55,766 nt of DNA from Oscillibacter sp. GTDB lineage: Bacteria; Bacillota; Clostridia; Oscillospirales; Oscillospiraceae. The DNA lies in assembly GCF_028693505.1 (NCBI RefSeq), contig NZ_JAQUVF010000016.1:1-55766 (forward strand), in the 5' to 3' direction. This document shows positions 8,814 through 17,777 of the stretch, piece by piece. The notes under the pieces are model-generated. The model saw only the letters and a program-made list of their open reading frames with translations. It did no database searches and was not told the DNA's origin. Positions within the stretch are counted from its first letter, which is position 1. Every line of letters begins with the position of its first letter. The position numbers and the translations under genes are program-made.

Positions 8814-9596
8814 ATGGAGAACATCACCAGCCGCACAAACCCGCTGTGTACGCACCTGCGCAAGCTGGCCTCCTCCGCGTCTTATCGCAGACGCACCGGC
8901 GAATTCCTCTGTGACAGCCCAAAGCTTCTGGAGGAAGCGCTGGCGTGGGAAGCCCCGCTTCACACCGTGGTATTTACCGAGAACGCCGGTCTGGGGCCGC
9001 TGCCCGAGGGGGTCCGGCAGGTTTTGGTTTCGCCGGAGCTGATGGCGTTTCTCTCTCCCATGGAGACGCCCCAGGGCGTTCTGGCCGTCTGCGGTTTACC
9101 GGAGCAGCCCCTGCCCGAGACGCTGCCGGGCCGACGCTACGTGGTGCTGGACGGTGTGCAGGACCCGGGCAATGTGGGAACCATCCTGCGCACGGCGGAC
9201 GCCTTCCATGCAGACGGGCTGTTTTTAGTCAATGCCTGCGCGGATCTTTATAATCCCAAAACGGTGCGCTCCACCATGGGCGCGGTGTTCCGCTGTCCGG
9301 TGTGGAAATGCACGCCGGAGGCGCTGCGCCAGCTCCTCACTCAAAGCGGACTGCCTCTCTACGGCGCCGCGCTTCGCGCCGATACTGCCGACGCCCGCAC
9401 CGTGGACTATACCCGCTGCGTCATTGCCATCGGCAGTGAGGGTCAGGGCCTTTCTTCGGAGCTGCTGGCACTTTGCGACAAGACCGTGCTCATTCCCATG
9501 AGCGCCCATTGCGAATCCCTGAACGCCGCTGCCGCTGCCGCAGTGCTGCTGTGGGAGGCCGCTCGGGGCGACGGAAGGGAGCCGGGTCTATGCTGA
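8814..9596 (+). CDS. TrmH/SpoU-family RNA 2'-O-methyltransferase
   Basis: Transfers methyl groups from SAM to ribose 2'-hydroxyls in rRNA or tRNA. The 260-residue protein has an N-terminal substrate-binding domain (RRTGEFLCDSPKLLEEAL) and the C-terminal knotted SPOUT domain: motif 1 DGVQDPGNVGTILRTADAF, motif 2 IGSEGQGLS and motif 3 IPMSAHCESLNAAAAAAVLL. The start is ATG 8814 behind AGGAG; a longer upstream frame lacks a ribosome site. The end overlaps dprA by 7 bp. The exact target nucleotide cannot be told. Confidence 0.92.
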   Translation: MENITSRTNPLCTHLRKLASSASYRRRTGEFLCDSPKLLEEALAWEAPLHTVVFTENAGLGPLPEGVRQVLVSPELMAFLSPMETPQGVLAVCGLPEQPLPETLPGRRYVVLDGVQDPGNVGTILRTADAFHADGLFLVNACADLYNPKTVRSTMGAVFRCPVWKCTPEALRQLLTQSGLPLYGAALRADTADARTVDYTRCVIAIGSEGQGLSSELLALCDKTVLIPMSAHCESLNAAAAAAVLLWEAARGDGREPGLC

Positions 9597-10762
9597 AATT
9601 TTGGCTGTGGCTGGCGGAGCTGCCGGGGCTGAGCAATCAACTGCGACTGGCGCTGCTGCGCCATTTTGGCACGCCGGAAAACGTCTTTTACGCGGACAGC
9701 GGTGAGATTTTGCTCACAGAGGGCATCAGCGTGGAGAGCGCGGTGCTGCTTAAAAACCATGATTTGACCACCGCCGAGCGCATTTTGGCGGAGTGCCAGC
9801 GGCTCAGTCAGCATATTTTGACGATTCAGGATGCGGCATACCCAAGCCGCCTGAAAAATATTTACGACCCGCCCTGCCTGCTGTACTGGAAGGGGCACCT
9901 GCCCGCCTTCGACGAAGAACTGGCTGTGGCGGTGGTGGGCACGAGGACGTGCACGCCCTACGGGGTGAGCTGCGCGGAAAAGCTGGGCTATGGACTCGCC
10001 GGCGGCGGCGCCATGGTGGTCAGCGGCCTTGCCAAGGGCATCGACGGCGCGGCCATCCGGGGCGCGCTTCGCGCCGGCGGGATCACGGCCGGCGTTGTGG
10101 GCGGCGGTCTGGATGTGCAGTACCCTTATGAAAACCGATATCTCTACGAGGATATGGCGGCGGCAGGGGTCTTGCTCTCCGAGTATCCGCCGGGAACAGA
10201 GCCTGCGGGACGCCACTTTCCCGCCCGAAACCGAATACTCTCCGGGCTGTGTGCCGCCGCGCTGGTGGTGGAAGCGCCGGAGCGCAGCGGTGCGCTCATC
10301 ACGGCGGAAACGGCGCTGGAGCAGGGCAGGGACCTCTTTGCGGTTCCCGGACCCATCGACGCCCCCGCCAGCGTGGGCTGCAACCGTCTCATTCGGGAGG
10401 GCGCCGGTCTGGTCACCGACGCGTGGGACATCCTTTGCGAATACGAGGCCCGTTTTCCGGAAAAGCTGCGGGAGACACCAGCCCGCCAAACCCCGAAAAC
10501 GCTGGGCTATCAGGCAAGAACCGTGACGCCGCCCAAGGAGGTCGCGCCGACGCTAAGCCTTTCCGCCGCCAGTCTGACGGACGATCAAATCGCCCTGCTG
10601 CGCGTCCTCTCCGACGAGGAAGAGACGCTGGTGGACGACCTGATCGAAAAGACCGGCATCCCCACAAGAAGGGTTTTGTCTGCCCTGACTGTTTTGGAAA
10701 TTGAAAATCTGGTCCGGCAGCACAGCGGAAAGCGCTATACCCGCGCCGTGACTTTGGTGTGA
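9590..10762 (+). CDS. dprA: DNA-processing protein DprA
   Basis: Binds single-stranded DNA entering during transformation and loads RecA. The 390-residue protein has an N-terminal helical part, the central Rossmann-like DprA domain (AVVGTRTCTPYG, VVSGLAKGIDGAA, GGGLDVQYPYEN, FPARNRILSGL, VVEAPERSGALITA) and a C-terminal winged helix (LVDDLIEKTGIPTRRVLSALTVLE). The start is ATG 9590, set by AAGGGAG and by the domain layout, so it overlaps the methyltransferase gene. The dprA-topA-trmFO order is common in Firmicutes. Confidence 0.96.
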   Translation: MLKFWLWLAELPGLSNQLRLALLRHFGTPENVFYADSGEILLTEGISVESAVLLKNHDLTTAERILAECQRLSQHILTIQDAAYPSRLKNIYDPPCLLYWKGHLPAFDEELAVAVVGTRTCTPYGVSCAEKLGYGLAGGGAMVVSGLAKGIDGAAIRGALRAGGITAGVVGGGLDVQYPYENRYLYEDMAAAGVLLSEYPPGTEPAGRHFPARNRILSGLCAAALVVEAPERSGALITAETALEQGRDLFAVPGPIDAPASVGCNRLIREGAGLVTDAWDILCEYEARFPEKLRETPARQTPKTLGYQARTVTPPKEVAPTLSLSAASLTDDQIALLRVLSDEEETLVDDLIEKTGIPTRRVLSALTVLEIENLVRQHSGKRYTRAVTLV

Positions 10763-10811
10763 TTCCCGGAAGCATAAAAAACGCGTCCCTGCGGGGCGCT
10801 TGGAGGTAACT

Positions 10812-13271
10812 ATGGCGAAGCACAGCCTGGTCATCGTGGAATCTCCCGCGAAGGCTAAAACCATCGGCAAATATTTGGGCAAGGATTTTACCGTGAAGGC
10901 CTGCATGGGCCATTTGCGGGACTTGCCGAAAAGCACCCTCGGCGTGGATCTGGAGCACGATTTTGAGCCGGTCTACAACCCCATCAAGGGGAAAGAGGAG
11001 ATCATCAGCGATCTGAAGAAGTCCGCCAAGGCGGCGGACACCGTTTATCTCGCCACCGACCCGGACCGCGAAGGAGAGGCCATTTCCTGGCATTTGAAGC
11101 AGCTTTTGAATCTGCCGGATGAAAAGACCCAGCGGGTCACTTTCAATGAAATTACCAAGAAGGTGGTGCAGGAGAGCATTTGTCAGCCCCGGGACATCGA
11201 CCAGAATCTGGTGGATGCCCAGCAGGCCCGCCGCATTCTGGACCGGATCGTGGGGTATGAGCTTTCCCCGCTGCTGTGGAAAAAGATTCGCCGGGGACTT
11301 TCTGCCGGACGGGTCCAGTCTGTCGCCACCCGGATGGTGGACGACCGGGAGCGGGAGATCGAGGCCTTCCAGCCGGAGGAATACTGGACGCTGGACGCCA
11401 ACGTGCTTGGCGGCGATAAAAAGGGCGTGCCGTTTGCCGCCCGGTACCACGGAAAGAGCGGCAAGAAGGTGGAACTGAAAGCCGCCGCCGAGGTGGATGC
11501 CGTGGTGCGGGAGACGGAAAACGAGACGTTTACCGTCAAAAGCGTGAAGCGCAGCGATAAGCAGCGCTCGCCCTCCCCGCCCTTTACCACCTCCACCATG
11601 CAGCAGGAGGCGTCCCGCAAGCTCTCCATGACGCCCCGGCGCACCATGGCCATCGCCCAGCAGCTCTACGAGGGCGTGGACATCGAGGGCGAGGGGACCG
11701 TGGGTCTCATCACCTATATGCGTACCGACTCCCTGCGCATTTCCGAGGAGGCCGTGGCCGAGACCAAGTCCTTTATTCTGGGCCGGTACGGCGAAGCCTA
11801 TTATCCCGCGCAGGCCAATCATTACAAGGCCAAGGCCAACGCGCAGGACGCCCATGAGGCCATCCGCCCCAGCAACGTGAACTGGACGCCGGAGCAGCTC
11901 AAACGGGACCTCACCGGGGAGCAGTATCGCCTCTACCGCCTGATCTGGAGCCGCTTTGTGGCCTGTCAGATGGCAAACGCCGTGTATGACAGCGTCTCCG
12001 TGGAAATTGAAGCCGCGGACCACAGCTTCCGCACCAGCTCCTCCAGTCTGAAGTTTTCCGGGTATACCGCGGTATACGAGGAGGGGAAGGACGAGGAAAA
12101 GGAGGAGCGGGAGTCTTTGCTGCCCGCCCTGCGGGAAGGGGAGACCCTGCGGCTGAAGGATTTTTCCAAGGATCAGCATTTCACGCAGCCCCCCGCCCAC
12201 TATACGGACGCCACCCTCATCCGCGCCATGGAGGAGCAGGGCATCGGACGGCCCTCCACGTATGCGCCCACCGTGTCCACCATTTTGGACCGGGAGTATG
12301 TCATCAAAGAGGGAAAGTATCTGCATATCACGAATTTGGGCCGGGTGGTCACGGAGCTGATGAAAGAGCGGTTCACGGATATTGCCGACTTGAAATTTAC
12401 CGCCAACATGGAGCGGAGGCTGGACTCCGTGGAGGAGGGCTCCACACCGTGGAAGGGCGTTTTGCGGAATTTCTACGGAGATTTCGACAAAAGCCTCAAG
12501 CAGGCGGAAAAGGATCTGGAGGGGGTCCGTATCAAGGTCCCCGACGAGATTAGCGAGGAGCTTTGCCCGGAGTGCGGACGCAATCTGGTGGTGAAGTCCG
12601 GCCGGTTCGGACGGTTCCTGGCCTGTCCCGGCTATCCCGATTGCAGCTTCACCATGCCGCTGGTGGTGGAGATGCCGGGCCGCTGCCCCAAATGCGGCGG
12701 CCGCATCATGAAGCGCACCGGCGTCAGCAAGAAAACGGGCAAGCAGTACACCTATTACTGCTGCGAGCATATGAACAGCCGGGATGAGGCCAGCAAGTGC
12801 GACTTCATGACCTGGGACGTGCCGGTGAAGGACGATTGCCCGGTTTGCGGCCAGACCATGTTCAAGAAGGCGGGCAAGGGCTTTAAGCGGCCCTACTGCA
12901 TCAATTCCAATTGCGCCAACTTCCTGCCGGAGGACAAGCGGGGCTATCCCAAAAAGAGCGCCACGGAAGAAAAGAAGGCCGACGAGGCCGCCGGCGCGGA
13001 ACAAGCAGCCGAAAAAGAGACTGCCAAAAAGCCTGCGGCCAAGAAAACAACCGCCAAGAAGAGCGCCGCCAAGAAGCCCGCGGCGAAAAAGACCGCCGAT
13101 CAGAAACCGGCGGCAAAGAAAACCACGGCCAAAAAGGACGCGGCGGAGGAAACGCCTGCGGCTAAGAAAACGACCGCCAAGAAGAGCGCGGCGAAAAAAC
13201 CGGCGGTAAAGAAGCCGGAAGCGAAGAAAGCGACCGCGAAAAAGGCGGCTCCCAAAAAGACGGAGAACTGA
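10812..13271 (+). CDS. topA: DNA topoisomerase I with Lys/Ala-rich tail
   Basis: Relaxes negative supercoils by cutting one strand. The 819-residue protein has the Toprim domain (SLVIVESPAKAKTIGKYLG, then DPDREGEAI), the catalytic core with the Tyr in GLITYMRTDSLRIS (about residue 301), and three C-terminal zinc fingers starting near residues 584, 625 and 676, with CxxC pairs visible. From about residue 715 to the end is a 105-residue low-complexity tail of AAKK/TAKK/KPAAKK repeats, like the basic tails of actinobacterial topoisomerase I or histone H1. The start is ATG 10812 with GGAGGT before it. Confidence 0.98.
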   Translation: MAKHSLVIVESPAKAKTIGKYLGKDFTVKACMGHLRDLPKSTLGVDLEHDFEPVYNPIKGKEEIISDLKKSAKAADTVYLATDPDREGEAISWHLKQLLNLPDEKTQRVTFNEITKKVVQESICQPRDIDQNLVDAQQARRILDRIVGYELSPLLWKKIRRGLSAGRVQSVATRMVDDREREIEAFQPEEYWTLDANVLGGDKKGVPFAARYHGKSGKKVELKAAAEVDAVVRETENETFTVKSVKRSDKQRSPSPPFTTSTMQQEASRKLSMTPRRTMAIAQQLYEGVDIEGEGTVGLITYMRTDSLRISEEAVAETKSFILGRYGEAYYPAQANHYKAKANAQDAHEAIRPSNVNWTPEQLKRDLTGEQYRLYRLIWSRFVACQMANAVYDSVSVEIEAADHSFRTSSSSLKFSGYTAVYEEGKDEEKEERESLLPALREGETLRLKDFSKDQHFTQPPAHYTDATLIRAMEEQGIGRPSTYAPTVSTILDREYVIKEGKYLHITNLGRVVTELMKERFTDIADLKFTANMERRLDSVEEGSTPWKGVLRNFYGDFDKSLKQAEKDLEGVRIKVPDEISEELCPECGRNLVVKSGRFGRFLACPGYPDCSFTMPLVVEMPGRCPKCGGRIMKRTGVSKKTGKQYTYYCCEHMNSRDEASKCDFMTWDVPVKDDCPVCGQTMFKKAGKGFKRPYCINSNCANFLPEDKRGYPKKSATEEKKADEAAGAEQAAEKETAKKPAAKKTTAKKSAAKKPAAKKTADQKPAAKKTTAKKDAAEETPAAKKTTAKKSAAKKPAVKKPEAKKATAKKAAPKKTEN
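12955..13268 (+). repeat. Coding repeat: Lys/Ala-rich tail of TopA
   Basis: About 105 codons of imperfect AAKK, TAKK and KPAAKK units at the 3' end of topA. At the DNA level the units are degenerate (mixed GCC/GCG/GCG and AAG/AAA codons), so the repeat seems kept by protein selection rather than by recent tandem duplication. Confidence 0.85.
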
Positions 13272-13328
13272 GGCGTCTGCGGCGCTTTCCGTGGGCCGAG
13301 AGAGACAACAAAGCGGGAAGGATAAAGA

Positions 13329-14636
13329 ATGAATGTAACAGTGATCGGCGCGGGTCTTGCCGGAAGCGAATGCGCGTGGCAGCTGGCCCAGCGGGGCATT
13401 GACGTGACGCTTCGGGAGATGAAGCCGGAGAAAAAGACCCCCGCCCATATAACAGACTATTTCGCGGAGCTGTGCTGCTCCAACTCCCTGCGCAGCGACC
13501 AGCTGGAAAACGCGGTGGGCCTTTTGAAGGAAGAACTGCGCCGGATGGACTCCCTGATCCTCTCCTGCGCCGACGAGACCCGGGTAGAGGCGGGCGGCGC
13601 GCTGGCAGTGGACCGGGAGGGCTTTGCCGCGCTGGTGACGCACAAGGTGCAGGATCACCCCCGCATCACCGTGGTTCCCGGCGAGGTGACCGAATTGCCC
13701 GAGGGCGAGGTGGTCATCGCCTCCGGCCCGCTGACCTCCGACGCCTTGGCCCAGCAGCTTCAATCCCTGCTGGGTACGGACAGCGACCTGCATTTTTACG
13801 ATGCGGCGGCGCCGCTGGTATCCGCCGAGAGCGTGGACATGGAAAAAGCCTGGTTCGGGTCCCGGTATGACCGGGGCACTGCGGATTATGTAAACTGCCC
13901 CATGACGGAGGCGGAGTACGACGCCTTCTGGGAGGAGCTTAAGAGCGCGCAGGCGGCGGAGGTCCACGGCTTTGAGGACAAAATGGTCTTTGAGGGCTGT
14001 ATGCCCGTGGAGGTCATGGCACGGCGGGGGCACGACACCCTTTGCTACGGACCGTTGAAGCCCAGAGGGCTGAAGGACCCCCGCACGGGGAAGGAGCCCT
14101 ATGCGGTGGTGCAGCTGCGGCGGGACAATACGGGCGGCACCATCTATAATCTGGTGGGCTTTCAGACCCATCTGCGGTTTCCAGAGCAAAAAAGGGTGTT
14201 TTCCATGATCCCCGCCCTGCACGACGCGGAGTTTTTGCGCTACGGCGTCATGCACCGCAATACGTTTTTGAACAGTCCCCGGCTGCTGGACCGGTACTAT
14301 CGGCTCAAGGCGGACCCGCGCATTTCCTTTGCCGGACAGATGACCGGCGTGGAGGGGTATGTAGAGTCGGCTGCCAGCGGCTTTCTGGTGGGAGTGGAGA
14401 CCGCCCGCCGGCTGCTCGGCAAGTCCCCCATCGATTTTCCGCCCGAGACCGCCATCGGCGCGCTGGGATTGTATATATCCAACCCCTCCGTCACGGTGTT
14501 CCAGCCAATGAACGTCAACTTTGGCATCATTCCTCCGCTGGATCACCGGGTGAAGGGAAAGCGCAACAAAAACGCGGAGCTGTCGGAGCGGTCGCTTGCA
14601 ATCATTGAGGCGCTGAAAGAGGAGGTCCTTTCATGA
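13329..14636 (+). CDS. trmFO: Folate-dependent tRNA (uracil-54-C5)-methyltransferase TrmFO
   Basis: Makes 5-methyluridine at tRNA position 54 using methylenetetrahydrofolate and FADH2. The 435-residue protein starts with the FAD-binding GAGLAGSECAWQLAQRG and has the family runs LCCSNSLRSD, LKEELRRMDSLI, PGEVTELP, GCMPVEVMARRG, YAVVQLRRDN and FQTHLRFPEQKRVF, all typical of TrmFO. The Cys in GCMPVE is the proposed nucleophile region. It follows topA by 57 bp and overlaps plsX by 4 bp. Confidence 0.97.
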   Translation: MNVTVIGAGLAGSECAWQLAQRGIDVTLREMKPEKKTPAHITDYFAELCCSNSLRSDQLENAVGLLKEELRRMDSLILSCADETRVEAGGALAVDREGFAALVTHKVQDHPRITVVPGEVTELPEGEVVIASGPLTSDALAQQLQSLLGTDSDLHFYDAAAPLVSAESVDMEKAWFGSRYDRGTADYVNCPMTEAEYDAFWEELKSAQAAEVHGFEDKMVFEGCMPVEVMARRGHDTLCYGPLKPRGLKDPRTGKEPYAVVQLRRDNTGGTIYNLVGFQTHLRFPEQKRVFSMIPALHDAEFLRYGVMHRNTFLNSPRLLDRYYRLKADPRISFAGQMTGVEGYVESAASGFLVGVETARRLLGKSPIDFPPETAIGALGLYISNPSVTVFQPMNVNFGIIPPLDHRVKGKRNKNAELSERSLAIIEALKEEVLS

Positions 14637-15661
14637 AGATCATTGTAGACGCCATGGGCGGCGACCATGCGCCCGGGGCCGTTGTGCAGGGCGCGCTGGA
14701 CGCCCACAAGGCCCACGGCGTGGAGATTCTTCTGGTGGGCCGGACAGCGGAGATTTTGCGGGCGGTGGAGACCTGCGGCGAAAAGACGCTGCCTGCGGGC
14801 GTGGAGATCCGGGACGCCAGCGAAGTGGTGGAGATTGCCGACGACCCCGCAACGGCGTTCAAGCTGAAAAAAGACTCCTCGCTGACAGTTGGATTGAACC
14901 TTTTGAAGGAGGGAGCCGGCGACGCCTTCGTCTCCGCCGGGTCCACCGGGGCGCTGCTCGCAGGGGCCACGCTGGTGGCAAAGCGCATCCGTGGTATCCG
15001 CCGGGCAGCCATGGGCCCCGTCATTCCCACCGCCGCAGGGCGGGCGGTTTTGTGCGATTGCGGCGCCAATGCCGAGTGTACGCCGGAGTATCTGCTTCAG
15101 TTTGCCTACCTCGGAAATTACTATGCCAAGCGGGTTTTGGGAATCGAGTCGCCCCGGGTGGCCCTTTTGAACATCGGCGCGGAGGAGGAGAAGGGCGACG
15201 CCCTTCGCCACGAGGCCTACGCGCTGCTCAAAGCGGCGGGAGACGCGGGCCGGATCCGCTTTACCGGGAATATCGAAGCTAGCGACGTGATGATGGGGGA
15301 AGCCGACGTGGTGGTGACGGACGGCTTTACCGGAAACGTGATGCTCAAGTCGCTGGAGGGCACCGGGAAATTTTTGCTCAAGGAGCTCAAAGCGGTGTTC
15401 CTTTCCAGCACCAAGACGAAGCTGGCTGCCGGGCTGGTGAAAAAGGACCTTGGGGCTATGAAAAAGCTGCTGGACCCCAGCGAGATCGGCGGCACGGCCT
15501 TCCTTGGTATCTCCCGGCCTGTGATCAAGGCCCACGGCTCTTCGGACGCCCGGGCTATCGCAAACGCCATCCTGCGGGCCAAGGAGTACGCACAAAGCGG
15601 GTTTATCACCGATATTGAGACCAATATCGAGCAAATGAAAGTGGAACGCTCCGCGCCTTGA
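14633..15661 (+). CDS. plsX: Phosphate acyltransferase PlsX
   Basis: Makes acyl-phosphate from acyl-ACP for phospholipid synthesis. The 342-residue protein opens with MKIIVDAMGGDHAPGAVVQGAL and contains SAGSTGALLAGATLVAKRI, GPVIPTAAGRAVLCDCGAN and the C-terminal DGFTGNVMLKSLEGTGKF, all PlsX hallmarks. It overlaps the trmFO end by ATGA-type coupling, and the acyl carrier protein gene follows, the usual plsX-acpP arrangement. Confidence 0.97.
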   Translation: MKIIVDAMGGDHAPGAVVQGALDAHKAHGVEILLVGRTAEILRAVETCGEKTLPAGVEIRDASEVVEIADDPATAFKLKKDSSLTVGLNLLKEGAGDAFVSAGSTGALLAGATLVAKRIRGIRRAAMGPVIPTAAGRAVLCDCGANAECTPEYLLQFAYLGNYYAKRVLGIESPRVALLNIGAEEEKGDALRHEAYALLKAAGDAGRIRFTGNIEASDVMMGEADVVVTDGFTGNVMLKSLEGTGKFLLKELKAVFLSSTKTKLAAGLVKKDLGAMKKLLDPSEIGGTAFLGISRPVIKAHGSSDARAIANAILRAKEYAQSGFITDIETNIEQMKVERSAP

Positions 15662-15703
15662 GCGCGCCGCCTGTTTCCTCCGCCAGAAAAAGCAGAAACC
15701 CTC

Positions 15704-15733
15704 TTGACAGAGGCGCGTCACTTGCCGTATGAT
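15704..15733 (+). promoter_or_regulatory. Promoter of acpP-rnc
   Basis: TTGACA and TATGAT with an 18-bp spacer, just after plsX, so acpP can be made separately and at a higher level than plsX. Confidence 0.8.
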
Positions 15734-15769
15734 TACCCCAGCAAAGATAAACCATGAGGAGTGAACGTC

Positions 15770-16015
15770 ATGTCGATTGAAGAAATTTTCCAAACGATGC
15801 GGGATCTGGTGGCGGAGCAATTTGCGCTGGAACCCGAAGAAGTCTCTATGGATACCGCGTTTGAAGAGGATCTGGGCGCTGATTCTGTGGACCTGGTGGA
15901 ATTGGTCATGGCCATGGAAGAGGAGTTTGAGGTCGGCGAAATTCAGGAGGATGAACTGGGTACGCTGAAAACCGTGGGCGATGCGGTCAATTATATCGCC
16001 GGAAAGCTAAAGTAA
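15770..16015 (+). CDS. acpP: Acyl carrier protein
   Basis: Carries growing fatty acids on a 4'-phosphopantetheine arm. The acidic 81-residue protein has the attachment site Ser in DLGADSVDLVELVMAMEEEF (about residue 39). Helix 1 (IEEIFQTMRDLVAEQF) and the final helix (TVGDAVNYIAGKLK) are normal. The start is ATG 15770; a GTG at 15761 touches the ribosome site GAGGA and is too close to be used. It sits between plsX and rnc as in many Firmicutes. Confidence 0.97.
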   Translation: MSIEEIFQTMRDLVAEQFALEPEEVSMDTAFEEDLGADSVDLVELVMAMEEEFEVGEIQEDELGTLKTVGDAVNYIAGKLK

Positions 16016-16026
16016 ATTGAGGGATT

Positions 16027-16053
16027 GCCCCGCGCCTGCGCGGGGCTTCCTTT
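16027..16053 (+). terminator. GC-rich hairpin between acpP and rnc
   Basis: GCCCCGCGC pairs with GCGCGGGGC and is followed by TTCCTTTT. It is probably a leaky terminator that lowers rnc expression relative to acpP. Confidence 0.6.
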
Positions 16054-16067
16054 TGGAAAGGACCAAA

Positions 16068-16751
16068 ATGCAGGGACTGGAAAGAAAACTAAATTATGCA
16101 TTCCGGAACCCGGCGCTGCTCTCGGAGGCCCTGAGTCACAGCTCCTACGCCAACGAGCACCGCGCCGCCCACTTGAACAGCAATGAGCGGCTGGAATTTT
16201 TGGGAGATTCCGTGCTGGGTTTCGTGACGGCGGAATTTCTCTTTGCCCAGCATCCGGATCTGCCGGAGGGGGATTTGACCCGCATCCGGGCAGCGCTGGT
16301 CTGCGAGCAGAGCTTGTATGAAGTTGCGCGAAAGCTGGAGCTGGGCCGGTATTTGAAGCTGGGCCGGGGCGAAGAGGCCGGCGGCGGCCGGGAACGCACG
16401 TCCATTCTGGCGGACGCCACGGAAGCGGTGTTTGCGGCAGTCTATCTGGACGGGGGCATCACGGCGGCTTCCGCCCTGATCCACCGGTGTTTGCTGGAGG
16501 CGGAAAAGGAAGAGGCCGTGGAGGAGCGCCGCCGGGATTACAAGACCGCGCTGCAGGAGCTTGTCCAGCGGCAGGCGGATCAGGTTTTGACCTACCGGAT
16601 GGCGGGGGAGCAGGGACCGGACCATGCCAAAACATTTGCGGCAGAGGTGCTGCTAAACGGAGCGCCGCTTGGCAGCGGCCTTGGGCACAGCAAGAAAGAG
16701 GCCGAGCAGGCGGCGGCAAAAACCGCCTTGGAACAGCTCAGCGAAGAATAA
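16068..16751 (+). CDS. rnc: Ribonuclease III
   Basis: Cleaves double-stranded RNA in rRNA and mRNA processing. The 227-residue protein has the RNase III signature NERLEFLGDSVLGF (about residues 39-52), the second metal-binding run LADATEAVFAAVYLDGG, and a C-terminal double-stranded RNA-binding domain (DYKTALQELVQRQ, then GLGHSKKEAEQAAAKTAL). The start is ATG 16068 behind GGAAAGGA. The catalytic acids are all present. Confidence 0.97.
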   Translation: MQGLERKLNYAFRNPALLSEALSHSSYANEHRAAHLNSNERLEFLGDSVLGFVTAEFLFAQHPDLPEGDLTRIRAALVCEQSLYEVARKLELGRYLKLGRGEEAGGGRERTSILADATEAVFAAVYLDGGITAASALIHRCLLEAEKEEAVEERRRDYKTALQELVQRQADQVLTYRMAGEQGPDHAKTFAAEVLLNGAPLGSGLGHSKKEAEQAAAKTALEQLSEE

Positions 16752-16761
16752 AGTCCACCGG

Positions 16762-16785
16762 GGACCGCCGTCAGGCGGTCCTTTT
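16762..16785 (+). terminator. Terminator after rnc
   Basis: An 8-bp stem (GGACCGCC) with a 4-base loop, then TTTTCC. Confidence 0.8.
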
Positions 16786-16921
16786 CCGTGCGCGGGGCGG
16801 GGGAATCCCGGGGCGGGCTTCCCTTTGCGCCGGAGAGCGGAAATATGACTGGAATTTGCGAGCCGAGCGTGGTATACTGCATTTGTGAAAATTTTGAAAT
16901 AAAATAAGGAGCGTGAACGCG

Positions 16922-17758
16922 GTGACATTGCTATCATCCATTCTGCTGGGCCTGATTCAGGGCGTGGCGGAATTTTTGCCCATCTCCAGCTCCGGCCATC
17001 TGGCCATTGCGGAGCATCTCTTGGGGATGTCGGGCGCAGCGGATATCCCGGAATTTTTTGACGTATTGCTGCATCTGGGCACGCTGGCGGCGGTATTCAT
17101 TGCCTATTGGGAAGAGATCCGGGACATGGTGCTGGAGCTTTTTCGGGGCGCCCGGGATTTGGCCCGCCATACCACGCCCACGCCGGTCCCCCCCGCGCGG
17201 CGCATGATTTTGCTGATCGTGATCGGCACGCTGCCGCTTTTTGCGGTGCTGCCCATCAAGGATCAGATCCAGGGCCTGGCGGACAACATGTACTTTATCG
17301 GCGGCGCGCTGCTGGTGACCGGCGGACTGCTTTTTTTAAGCGACCGTGTGAAGCGGGGCCGCAAGACGGAGCGCAGCGCCACCTTGCTGGACGCCCTGAT
17401 CGTGGGCGTTGCCCAGGCGGTGGCTACCTGCCCGGGCATTTCCCGCTCCGGTACCACCATCACCACCGGATGCTTTGTGGGCTTCGAGCGGAAATTTGCC
17501 GTTCGCTACTCCTTCCTCATGTCCATTCCCGCGGTTTTGGGCGCCAATATTTTGAGCTTGAAGGACGCCTTTGCGGCGGGTATCGTCTGGGCGCAGGTCC
17601 CGGTGTATCTGGTGGGCGTGGCAGTGGCCATGGGCGTGGGCTATGCCTGCATCCGCCTTTTGAAAATAATTGCCGACAAGGGAAAATTCGGCTTCTTCGC
17701 TTACTATTGCTGGGTGGTCGGCGTGCTGACCATTGTTCTGGCACTGATACAGAAATAA
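16922..17758 (+). CDS. uppP: Undecaprenyl-diphosphatase UppP
   Basis: Dephosphorylates undecaprenyl diphosphate so that the lipid carrier for wall synthesis can be reused. The 278-residue membrane protein has about eight helices and both active-site segments: GVAEFLPISSSGHL near the N terminus and CPGISRSGTTITTG near residue 180. The start is taken as GTG 16922, about 10 bp after AAGGAG; GTG 16913 almost touches that site. The length is normal for BacA/UppP. Confidence 0.95.
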   Translation: MTLLSSILLGLIQGVAEFLPISSSGHLAIAEHLLGMSGAADIPEFFDVLLHLGTLAAVFIAYWEEIRDMVLELFRGARDLARHTTPTPVPPARRMILLIVIGTLPLFAVLPIKDQIQGLADNMYFIGGALLVTGGLLFLSDRVKRGRKTERSATLLDALIVGVAQAVATCPGISRSGTTITTGCFVGFERKFAVRYSFLMSIPAVLGANILSLKDAFAAGIVWAQVPVYLVGVAVAMGVGYACIRLLKIIADKGKFGFFAYYCWVVGVLTIVLALIQK

Positions 17759-17777
17759 CCAACGGAGGTACATCACC

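Noticed and set aside
10413-14546. A 1,377-codon open frame on the - strand across topA and trmFO
   Set aside because: It is antisense to two well-supported genes, has His/Gly/Leu-rich low-complexity sequence and no domain; it results from high GC and biased third positions.
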